DNA of 64,000 bases from Spirochaetes bacterium ADurb.BinA120 (lineage in GTDB: Bacteria > Spirochaetota > UBA4802 > UBA5368), in the NCBI GenBank assembly GCA_002069125.1, contig MVZN01000003.1:1-64000 (forward strand), read 5' to 3'. The notes below the pieces were generated by a model. That model made no database searches, had not been told where the DNA came from, and was given only the letters and a program-made list of their open reading frames with translations. A program made the position numbers and the translations under genes. This document shows, piece by piece, positions 1 to 7,216 of the stretch; position 1 is the first letter of the stretch, and each line of letters opens with the position of its first letter.

Positions 1-2
1 CC

Positions 3-422
3 GCCAATAACAATACCATACGGCTCGAATGGAACGAAGAGGGAAGCGACGCCTATTACAACGCCCACTCCTTCTCCGACGGAACTCTGCGGTTTATCTG
101 CCTGGCGACGCTTCTGCTGCAGCCTGAAAAGAACCTTCCGTCGGTCATCCTGCTCGACGAGCCCGAGCTCGGTCTGCACCCCTACGCTATCTGCGTGTTG
201 GCCGATATGCTCCGCTTCGCCTCGAAGAAAACTCAGATTATTGTCAGCACGCAATCGGTAACGCTGGTAAACCAGTTCGGTCCCGAGGACCTCATCATTG
301 TGGATCGTGAGAGCGAATCTTCGGTTTTCAGAAGGCCGGCTCCGAACGAAATCGAAAGCTGGCTCGACGATTATGCCCTCGGCGATATATGGGAAAAGAA
401 CCTCATGGGAGGAAGGCCTTAA
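3..422 (+). CDS. AAA/ABC-type ATPase, C-terminal part (AAA_21-like)
   Basis: The reading frame is open from the window edge, so the start and the Walker A region lie upstream. The visible 139 residues carry an SDGTLRF signature-like motif, a Walker B strand ending LLDEPELGLHP and a following STQS switch region. This order is that of RecF/SMC-like AAA_21 ATPases, as in OLD-type and abortive-infection ATPases. The stop at 420-422 lies two bases before the GTG of the DUF4276 gene, so the two are translationally coupled and probably act together. The role in phage or plasmid defence is inferred from this pairing. A chromosomal repair ATPase is the alternative but less likely given the partner. 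Confidence 0.8.
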   Translation, partial: ANNNTIRLEWNEEGSDAYYNAHSFSDGTLRFICLATLLLQPEKNLPSVILLDEPELGLHPYAICVLADMLRFASKKTQIIVSTQSVTLVNQFGPEDLIIVDRESESSVFRRPAPNEIESWLDDYALGDIWEKNLMGGRP

Positions 423-424
423 GC

Positions 425-1090
425 GTGAGAAAGGTTCTGGTGCTCGTGGAGGGGCAGACGGAGGAGCGGTTTGTCAAAGAAGTGCTCTGCCCGAAATGCC
501 TCCAGTCGGATGTTTTCATGCAGCCGGTCGTACTCGCCACCAAGAGGTCCAAGGTGGGAATAAAATTCAAGGGCGGCGTATCGACATACTCGAAGATTCG
601 AGCCGACGTCCTCAGGCTGCTGGGCGATTCCAGCGCATCCGCAGTCACCACTCTCCTCGATTACTACGGTTTGCCCGATGATTTTCCCGGCAGGGACCGT
701 GCCGTTGCCGGGGACTGTTATCAAAAAGTGGCTTATCTCGAAAGCTGCTTCGCCGAAGATATAAAACACGAGAAGTTTAGGCCTTTTCTGATGCTCCATG
801 AGTTCGAGACGATGCTGTTTTCCAACATCGAAAGGGTGGTCGAAGCCTTCAATAATCGCGAAACCTGCCTAGATAAAATGAAGAGCGTCCTTGCGGAATT
901 CCATAATATCGAGGAAATCAATGAGGGCGGAGATACGCATCCATCGTCCAGGATTCTGAAGATTTTTAACGACTACCAGAAAGCCTTGCACGGTCCTCTG
1001 ATCACCGGGCGAATCGGAATCGATAGAATCCGCGCTGCCTGCCGGCATTTCGACGAATGGCTCGGGTTAATGGAAAACCCGCCGGCCTGA
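425..1090 (+). CDS. DUF4276 family TOPRIM-like protein
   Basis: About 221 residues beginning VRKVLVLVEGQTEERF, the N-terminal signature of DUF4276 proteins. This family is thought to adopt a TOPRIM-like fold; the glutamate in VEGQTEE would be the first metal ligand. The HEFETMLF motif in mid-protein and the GRIGIDRIRAAC segment near the C-terminus are also typical. GTG at 425 is chosen because a strong Shine-Dalgarno (AGGAAGG near 412) precedes it and homology begins there; the longer ATG at 389 would overlap the ATPase by 34 bases. TOPRIM-type partners of AAA ATPases act as toxic nucleases in systems such as PARIS and OLD-like defence. That role here is inferred, and no activity can be read from sequence alone. 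Confidence 0.8.
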   Translation: MRKVLVLVEGQTEERFVKEVLCPKCLQSDVFMQPVVLATKRSKVGIKFKGGVSTYSKIRADVLRLLGDSSASAVTTLLDYYGLPDDFPGRDRAVAGDCYQKVAYLESCFAEDIKHEKFRPFLMLHEFETMLFSNIERVVEAFNNRETCLDKMKSVLAEFHNIEEINEGGDTHPSSRILKIFNDYQKALHGPLITGRIGIDRIRAACRHFDEWLGLMENPPA

Positions 1091-1225
1091 GTTATGTAGT
1101 AAGCGCCAATTTCTCCCCGTACTCTTTCGACGCGGCTTTACGTGACTCGTATAAACGAATACAAAAAATCCTGCATATATAAAATAATTCTTGAAATATC
1201 ATCAATACAACTGCAAATTACCCGC

Positions 1226-2404
1226 ATGTGGATAGAGCGCGATATAGAACGGTATCTAAGAGAGGTATCGGGTGAGCGCCCCGCGTGTATACTTACCGGC
1301 GGGCGTCAGACCGGAAAGACCAGCCTGCTTCTTCGGCTGTTTCCCGATATCCAATACGTGTCGCTGGATATCCCCTCACTTGCCGGCGAGGCCGAGGAGT
1401 CCGGCGAGAGCTTTCTCAAGCGCCTCAGCCCCCCGCTCATCATCGACGAGGTGCAATACGCGCCGGGTATTTTTCGTTACCTTAAGGCCGATATCGACGC
1501 GAACCGCAAGCACCGAAGGCGCTTCCTGCTAACCGGTTCGCAGAAGTTCTCCCTTATGCAGGGTGTAACTGAAAGCCTTGCCGGTCGGGTTTCGGTCGTA
1601 GAACTGTACACCCTGTCGGCGGGGGAGCTCGAGCGCTGGAGCCAAACGAGGGCCGATCCCTCCGTCTTGCTACGGTGGATGTTCGCCGGCGGCTACCCGG
1701 AGCTCCATGCCGGCTCTCTCGATCCACAGCGGTATTATGGGGACCTGGTGGCCACCTATCTCGAACGCGATGTGCGCCAGGCTCTGCAGGTAAAAAACCT
1801 CCGGGACTACGATCGCTTCCTCCGCCTTGCTGCCGTGCGGACCGGGCAGCTTCTCTCCATGAATTCCTTCGCCTCCGACCTGGGGATAAGCCCCAACACG
1901 GTAAAAAGCTGGCTCTCGGTCCTCGAGGCTTCGGGGATCGTCTGGCTGCTCGAACCGTATTACGGCAATCTGAGCAAGCGGATAGTAAAATCCCCCAAGC
2001 TCTATTTTACGGACACGGGTCTGGCGGCGTATCTGGCGGGCTTTCAATCGGAGGAAGACCTGGCCCAGAGTCCGCTGCTCGGCGCTTTCTTCGAAACCCA
2101 CGTGCTCGGCCAGATGGTGCGCAAGTACGCCAACCGCTGTCGCAGGCCGGCTATCTATTATTTCCGCGACCACCACGGACATGAGGTGGATTTTATAGTG
2201 CCGGTTGGCGGAAGGCTCAAACTATACGAATGCAAATGGTCCGAGGACCCCTCCGCGGACGTGCCGTCGTTTGCGGTGATCGAAAAGGCGGTCGGCGCGA
2301 AAAACATAATCTCAAGAAGCATCATCACCCCGGGGAGAAATCCGCGGAGAAAAGGCGCCGTATTGATCGAAGATAGTGTAGAGATACCGAGCCTAAAAGT
2401 ATGA
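1226..2404 (+). CDS. DUF4143 / AAA_14 family ATPase
   Basis: 392 residues. The N-terminal AAA_14 domain carries Walker A GGRQTGKTSLL (about residues 25-35) and Walker B PPLIIDEVQ, with sensor-1 LLTGSQ. A winged-helix-like segment (SFASDLGISPNTVKSWLSVL) and the C-terminal DUF4143 domain follow, ending in a PD-(D/E)XK-like pattern (HEVDFIVP then LYECKW). These ATPases are common, patchily distributed and of unknown role. The ATG at 1226 is preferred over GTG at 1142 because family homology starts at MWIERDIERYL. The 1145-1220 stretch is AT-rich compared with its surroundings and may hold the promoter. With the two genes upstream it forms the accessory end of the window. Confidence 0.85.
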   Translation: MWIERDIERYLREVSGERPACILTGGRQTGKTSLLLRLFPDIQYVSLDIPSLAGEAEESGESFLKRLSPPLIIDEVQYAPGIFRYLKADIDANRKHRRRFLLTGSQKFSLMQGVTESLAGRVSVVELYTLSAGELERWSQTRADPSVLLRWMFAGGYPELHAGSLDPQRYYGDLVATYLERDVRQALQVKNLRDYDRFLRLAAVRTGQLLSMNSFASDLGISPNTVKSWLSVLEASGIVWLLEPYYGNLSKRIVKSPKLYFTDTGLAAYLAGFQSEEDLAQSPLLGAFFETHVLGQMVRKYANRCRRPAIYYFRDHHGHEVDFIVPVGGRLKLYECKWSEDPSADVPSFAVIEKAVGAKNIISRSIITPGRNPRRKGAVLIEDSVEIPSLKV

Positions 2405-2570
2405 ATCGACGGAGCTCCATTTTCCGGTAGCACTGGGGTGTTTTTATTCGACGAAGGGCAAAGACCGCTCAAAGCGGCGTTAATCCTTTCGCTTAAAGCT
2501 TTGGGTCGGGTGCGGGCGCTCATATTTCAACGAACGCCTTTATCGATTTTATTAACCGGCAAAGATTGCG

Positions 2571-3110
2571 TCACTCGCCCCCCTTTCCCTTATCCTTAAG
2601 CTTCTCCACCATCTCCACGAAGAGCGCGTATAGCTCTTTAAGCTCGTCGTTTTTGCGTAGCGGCCTGGGCGAGGGGAGCTTTCCGTCGATAATCTCCCTA
2701 AGGTAATTGGACATAACATATACCGGCCCGGAGACGTGGTGCGTCTTTCGAATGAGGGCGACGAAGAGTAAGACGGCCTGCGCCAGAATGAATACCACTA
2801 TGCCCCACAGCAGGGTGTTGTTCTGGGCGATGATGCTCTCCATGGTGCGCACGTTCTCGGCATGGATGCGCGAGACGTTGGCGATCGGAAGCTTCTCCGC
2901 GCCCGCCGCCTCCTGCGAGAAGGCGAGGAGCGCCTCCACGTTGTTGTTGTACAGCACGATGATGTTGTTCAGACGCCGGTTGTTCATGCTTACGTTGACG
3001 CTTACGGCGGCGACTATGACCGCCGACACTATCAGCATTATTCCGATGATAGAAAACGCGGCTCTTAACTGGAATTTTTTGTCGATAACGTATTGCTTGC
3101 GCTGTGTCAT
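2571..3110 (-). CDS. two-TM sensor-like membrane protein with HAMP-like tail
   Basis: About 179 residues from ATG at 3110, where a GAGGGG site lies upstream. A first membrane helix spans roughly residues 18-40 and a second roughly 96-116, leaving a periplasmic loop of about 55 residues rich in Asn and Ala. After the second helix comes a HAMP-like linker (HVSGPVYVMSNYLREI ... DELKELYALFVEMVEKL) and then a short charged end. No kinase, methyl-accepting or cyclase domain follows, so it is a sensor stub that may act with another protein. It is the last gene of the rel-maf group. An upstream in-frame start at 3188 would add 26 residues without a signal sequence and is rejected. Confidence 0.65.
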   Translation of the reverse strand: MTQRKQYVIDKKFQLRAAFSIIGIMLIVSAVIVAAVSVNVSMNNRRLNNIIVLYNNNVEALLAFSQEAAGAEKLPIANVSRIHAENVRTMESIIAQNNTLLWGIVVFILAQAVLLFVALIRKTHHVSGPVYVMSNYLREIIDGKLPSPRPLRKNDELKELYALFVEMVEKLKDKGKGGE

Positions 3111-3193
3111 GGCGAATGCCCCTCGTGGAAGTGGGACGCCCCGAAAGCCCCGCCTGAATGGATAGCACGGCCGGGCCGTTTTGGTCAATCCCT

Positions 3194-3835
3194 TTATGGG
3201 GCGGAGCCGCCGGCCGAAAGGCCGTGTCCGCGATGTAAAAGCAGAAGCGCGCCCGCTCCCGCCTCGATGAGCATTTTGTAGAAGAGCCGCAGCGGAAATC
3301 CTATAACGTTCGAAATCGAACCGTCGATGCGCTCGATGATCATGTCGCCGTGTTCCTGCGCGGCGTAGGCCCCCGCCTTGTCCATGTACTCTATACGCGC
3401 CAGGTAATCCTCCATTACGCGCCGGTCGAGGGGCTTAAAGCTCACCCCGGAGCTCTCCAGGCCCGTTGCCGGCGAAATCCGGCCGCCGGCGCGGCAAAGG
3501 CCAATGGAAAGGCCGCTTATAACCCTGTGCGTGCGCCCCGAAAGGCGCTCTAAAATTTCAAGGGCCTCATCGAGCCCCGCGGGCTTTCCGATTATCGCCC
3601 CGTCGATCGTCACCACCGTGTCGCAGGTTATAACGAGCGCCTCGTCTCCGGCCGCCTCTATGCGCGGCGCGAGCGAGCGCATCTTATCCGCGGCCATTCG
3701 CACGGCATAAGCCTCCGGCGCCTCGCCCGGCGAAGGGGCCTCGTCCGCGGACGGCGCCAGGACCTCGAACTCGTCGAGGAGGCCTCCGAGCAATTCCCTG
3801 CGGCGCGGCGAGGACGATCCAAGAATTACGCGCAT
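3194..3835 (-). CDS. maf: Maf family nucleoside triphosphate pyrophosphatase
   Basis: 213 residues. The signature SSSPRRRELL (residues 7-16), the CDTVV metal site near residue 71, the GKP loop, the SGRTHRV motif, YMDKAGAYAAQ and the GSISNVIGFPL end segment are all those of Maf/YhdE/YceF proteins. These hydrolyse dTTP, UTP or modified nucleotides to monophosphates and so clean the nucleotide pool. The gene starts three bases after the rel stop, so both are read from one message. The last 20 residues after the Maf core (LLLLHRGHGLSAGGSAP) are an unusual tail. Confidence 0.92.
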   Translation of the reverse strand: MRVILGSSSPRRRELLGGLLDEFEVLAPSADEAPSPGEAPEAYAVRMAADKMRSLAPRIEAAGDEALVITCDTVVTIDGAIIGKPAGLDEALEILERLSGRTHRVISGLSIGLCRAGGRISPATGLESSGVSFKPLDRRVMEDYLARIEYMDKAGAYAAQEHGDMIIERIDGSISNVIGFPLRLFYKMLIEAGAGALLLLHRGHGLSAGGSAP

Positions 3836-3838
3836 GGC

Positions 3839-5878
3839 CTATTTCAGCAAAACCTTTTCGTTTAGCTTCTGGATCGAGGTGATGTTTTTCAAACGCTTCA
3901 GGCGGGCGATGATGTCTTTCAGATGTGCAAGGCTCTTCACTTCCAGCACAAGCTTGATGACGGCGTTGTCGCCGGCGTGCACGGTCGCCTCGACCTTTAT
4001 GATGTTGGCCTTGCTGACGGCCAGCTCGTCGGCAACGTCTTTTAGAAGGTTCGTCCGGTCGATGGCCTCTATCTGGAGCTTCACGGGGTAGGTGTTCTCC
4101 GAGCCTTCCCAGACGATCTCGATAAAGCGCTCCTTCTCGATCTTCAGGCGCTTAAGCGAGGGGCAGTTTTTCTTGTGCACGGTGATGCCCCTTCCGCGCG
4201 TTATGAATCCGACCACGTCGTCGCCGGGGATGGGCTGGCAGCACTGCGAGAGCTTTGTAAGCACGTTCGATGTGCCGTCTATGGAAAGCGCCGTCTTTTT
4301 CTGGCGCGAAATGCCCTTTATTTTAAAGAGCTCCGTCTCGGGAATGGAGACCTCGGCCGTCTTCTCCGGCTTTTTGTGCTCGGCTTGCGCCTCCGGCCGG
4401 CGTTCGGCCTCCTGCTCGCGGCGCAGCCAGTTGCGTATCTTGTAGCGCGCGTTGGCGGACTTAACGATCTTAAGCCACGACTCCGACGGGTGGCCCTTGG
4501 GGCTTGTGAGGATCTCCACGATGTCGCCGCTTTTAATCTCGGTCTTAAGAGGCACCAGCGCGTTGTTCACCTTTGCCCCCACGCAGCGGTTCCCCACCTC
4601 GGTATGGATGGCGTAGGCGAAGTCGATTGGAGTGGCCCCCTTGGCGAGTTTTACGATCTTCCCCCTGGGGGTAAAGACGAAAATCTCGTCCTCGTAGAGG
4701 TCCATCTTGAGTTCTTTCATGAACTCGCGGCTGTTCACCTTTTCGCCCTGCTCCTTGTCCGCCCTCGGTATGTTCTGCAATATCGGCAGGTTTTTAAAGG
4801 CGCGCTGATTGACGCTCTCCCTGTCCTTGTACAGCCAGTGCGCGGCGATTCCCATCTCGGCGGTCGCGTGCATGTCGCGCGTGCGGATTTGGAATTCCAG
4901 CGGCAGGCCGTCGGGCCCTATGACGGTTGTGTGCAGGGACTGGTACATGTTCGATTTCGGAACCGCTATGTAGTCCTTGAAACGCGAGGTGATAGGCGAC
5001 CACATGGTGTGTATAACGCCCAGTATGCCATAGCAGTCCCTTACCTCGGAGGTAATGATGCGGATCGCCCGGATGTCGAAGATGTCCTCGAAGCTCTTGC
5101 CCTGCAATTTCATCTTGCGGTAAATGGAGTAAAAGTGCTTGGCCCTGCCGGTAATCTCGGCCTCGATGTCGAGCCGCCTGAGCTGCTGGTCCAGGATGAA
5201 GCGCAGGTCCTCTATGAACTCGCCGATCTCGGTTTTGCGCCTGGCCACCTTGCCGGAGATCTCCTCGTACTCCTCCGGGTAAAGGACATGGAAGGCCATG
5301 TCCTCCAGCTCCGCGCGAATTTGCGACATGCCCAGCCTTCCGGCCATGGGGGCGTAGATGTCCATCACCTCGTGAGCGATCCGAACCTGTTTTTGTTCGG
5401 GCTGGAACATGATGGTGCGCATGTTGTGCACCTTGTCGGCGAGCTTGATTAGGATGACGCGCACGTCCTTTATGGTCGCCATTAGCATCTTCCGGATGCT
5501 ATGCACCTGGTCGTTATAGCGGGTCTTCTTTTTAAGGGATGAGATTTTAGTAACGCCGTCCACCAGAAGCGCGATCTCCTCGCCGAACTTATCGCGCACT
5601 ATCTCAAGCGAAACCGGCGTGTCCTCCACCACGTCGTGCAGCAGGGCAGCCGCTATCGTCGTGGTGTCCATCTTCAAATTCGCCAGGATTATCCCGATCT
5701 CGAGCGGATGGACTATATACGGCTCGCCCGAAAGGCGCTTCTGGTCTTTGTGGGCGTCGCTGGCGTACTCGTAGGCGCGCCTGATAAGCCCGAGGTCCCC
5801 CTGGGGGTTGTTTGCCTCTATTGCGGATAGTAGCGCGTTGAGGTCGCGGCTTTTTATTTTAAGGTCGATCTTCGACAT
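3839..5878 (-). CDS. rel: bifunctional (p)ppGpp synthetase/hydrolase (RelA/SpoT family)
   Basis: 679 residues from ATG at 5878. The N-terminal HD hydrolase has VHP at residue 57 and HDVVEDT at 81-87, so hydrolysis should be active. The synthetase domain (about 235-350) has RFKDYIAVPK, NMYQSLHT and the catalytic EFQIRT. RFKD is the motif of bifunctional enzymes, not the acidic version of synthesis-only RelA. A TGS domain follows (about 395-455, KLAKGATPIDFAYAIHT), and then a C-terminal ACT domain (about 605-679). It makes and degrades the alarmone that drives the stringent response. It is the only Rel seen here. The upstream in-frame extension to 5989 has no homology and was dropped. Confidence 0.95.
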   Translation of the reverse strand: MSKIDLKIKSRDLNALLSAIEANNPQGDLGLIRRAYEYASDAHKDQKRLSGEPYIVHPLEIGIILANLKMDTTTIAAALLHDVVEDTPVSLEIVRDKFGEEIALLVDGVTKISSLKKKTRYNDQVHSIRKMLMATIKDVRVILIKLADKVHNMRTIMFQPEQKQVRIAHEVMDIYAPMAGRLGMSQIRAELEDMAFHVLYPEEYEEISGKVARRKTEIGEFIEDLRFILDQQLRRLDIEAEITGRAKHFYSIYRKMKLQGKSFEDIFDIRAIRIITSEVRDCYGILGVIHTMWSPITSRFKDYIAVPKSNMYQSLHTTVIGPDGLPLEFQIRTRDMHATAEMGIAAHWLYKDRESVNQRAFKNLPILQNIPRADKEQGEKVNSREFMKELKMDLYEDEIFVFTPRGKIVKLAKGATPIDFAYAIHTEVGNRCVGAKVNNALVPLKTEIKSGDIVEILTSPKGHPSESWLKIVKSANARYKIRNWLRREQEAERRPEAQAEHKKPEKTAEVSIPETELFKIKGISRQKKTALSIDGTSNVLTKLSQCCQPIPGDDVVGFITRGRGITVHKKNCPSLKRLKIEKERFIEIVWEGSENTYPVKLQIEAIDRTNLLKDVADELAVSKANIIKVEATVHAGDNAVIKLVLEVKSLAHLKDIIARLKRLKNITSIQKLNEKVLLK

Positions 5879-6095
5879 GGTCCGAATCCATACGGGCGTC
5901 GCGCCCATACTGTCATAGTAGCATCGCGCGAACGGCGTTTCAATCATAAATCGCGCCGCAGCGCGGCTGGCGCATGAAACGCCGGCCAAATGGGTCCCCG
6001 CGCCCGGGCGTTAAAAAGAGTAAAGCCAAACGGGGTTTGGGCCGACTGTATGAATGATTGATAATCCATTACACTCCCGGGTGTGTGCCGGGAAG

Positions 6096-6134
6096 AAGGC
6101 TTTTGCAAGCGGCATTCTTGCAAAAGCCTTTTTT
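6096..6134 (+). terminator. strong rho-independent-type hairpin with no gene upstream on its strand
   Basis: A perfect 14-bp inverted repeat, AAGGCTTTTGCAAG (6096-6109) with CTTGCAAAAGCCTT (6117-6130) around a 7-nt loop, is followed by four more Ts. The T-run is on the plus strand. The only plus-strand sequence before it is the 5879-6095 spacer divergent from rel, so it either ends a short RNA or acts as an attenuator ahead of the yciO-type gene at 6233. Confidence 0.7.
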
Positions 6135-6232
6135 GTCCGCTAATCTTAGGCCCCCGCGCCTGCCGATAGTTATACAGGGACGGGGAATGCCCGGGAGGGC
6201 ATGGGCCGGAGGCCCCGAAAAGCGCGAGGACC

Positions 6233-6847
6233 ATGATTTTCGTCATAAACGAACAGAACCCGCAGAAGCGGCTAATCCAGAAGACCCGGCAGGTCCTGGA
6301 GGAGGGGGGCGTCATCATCTACCCCACGGACACGGTCTACGCCTACGGCTGCGACATCAACGACCGACGGGCCATAGAGCGGATCTATCACATTAAAAAG
6401 ATTGCCAGAAACAAACCTTTGAGCTTTGTGTTCTCCGAGATAGGCGAGCTGCATGAGTACGCGCGCAACATCTCGGACCGGGCCTTCAAGACCATGAAGA
6501 AGGCGCTGCCGGGACCCTACACCTTCGTCTTCAAGGCGAGCCGGCTGGTGCCCAAAATAGCCATCTCGCAGCAAAAGACGATCGGAGTGCGGATCCCCGA
6601 CAACAACGTCGCGCGCGAGATCGTGCGCGCGCTGGGGCGGCCCATCATCTCCGCGAGCGTAAGCACGGCCGACGGCGAATACATCATAGAGCCGGACGAC
6701 CTCGGGAAGGTGTACCGCAACGAGGTCGACCTGGTCATAGACTGCGGACCCAAGATATCGGAGCCGTCCACGGTGGTCGATTTCTCGGAGGGCGATATGC
6801 GGATCATACGGAAGGGGAAGGGCGAACTCTTTTTCGCGCCCGAGTAA
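6233..6847 (+). CDS. YciO/Sua5/YrdC-family protein (L-threonylcarbamoyladenylate synthase-like)
   Basis: 204 residues with GAGGA upstream of the ATG. The motifs GGVIIYPTDTVYAYGCDIND, KKIARNKPLSF, PGPYTFVFKA, TIGVRIPDN and RPIISASVS mark the YrdC-like nucleotide-binding fold. The length and the MIFVINEQNPQKRL start resemble YciO more than long Sua5 proteins. The family makes the TC-AMP intermediate for the t6A modification of ANN-decoding tRNAs, but YciO members are thought to be weaker or to have another role. Without another tsaC candidate in view, the main t6A role cannot be assigned. Confidence 0.88.
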   Translation: MIFVINEQNPQKRLIQKTRQVLEEGGVIIYPTDTVYAYGCDINDRRAIERIYHIKKIARNKPLSFVFSEIGELHEYARNISDRAFKTMKKALPGPYTFVFKASRLVPKIAISQQKTIGVRIPDNNVAREIVRALGRPIISASVSTADGEYIIEPDDLGKVYRNEVDLVIDCGPKISEPSTVVDFSEGDMRIIRKGKGELFFAPE

Positions 6848-6872
6848 ACACTTCACTGTCGGGGGAAACGCC

Positions 6873-7199
6873 ATGTCGGACGAACTTTTAGGTTTTCTAA
6901 TGAAACTCCTCGCCATCGCGCTCTACGTAGCGCTGGGCGCGCTGGTGTCGTGGATCTTCTATTTTCTCAAGCGGCGCGACCTTTTAGGCGGCTATATCGG
7001 CGGGCTCGTGGTGGGCGTCATCGGGGCACTCATCGGCGGATTCATATTGGACCGTCTGCTTCTGGACATCACAATAAGGGTGCTTCGCTTTCTGGTCTAC
7101 GACACCGGGGTCAACCTCATCGCCGGGTTCATCGGCGGCTTTGTGGCCCTCTATATAATGAATCGCCTCAATCACGACAAGGAGCGCAAGAAATACTGA
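6873..7199 (+). CDS. small glycine-rich three-helix membrane protein
   Basis: 108 residues with a clear GGGGGAAA ribosome site. Helices lie at about residues 8-30, 40-62 and 78-98. The second and third have GGYIGGLVVGVIGALIGGF and NLIAGFIGGF glycine zippers, like the GlsB/YeaQ/YmgE transglycosylase-associated proteins. The C-terminus is charged (NRLNHDKERKKY). It follows the yciO-type gene by 25 bases and is likely co-transcribed. The function of this group is unknown; an envelope stress role is only a guess from the family resemblance. Confidence 0.7.
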   Translation: MSDELLGFLMKLLAIALYVALGALVSWIFYFLKRRDLLGGYIGGLVVGVIGALIGGFILDRLLLDITIRVLRFLVYDTGVNLIAGFIGGFVALYIMNRLNHDKERKKY

Positions 7200-7216
7200 C
7201 GCCCGGCCCGCCTCCC

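Noticed and set aside
4175-5452. 425-codon plus-strand ORF opposite rel
   Set aside because: Arg/His/Leu-rich shadow of a clearly real Rel coding sequence; no motif and no ribosome site.
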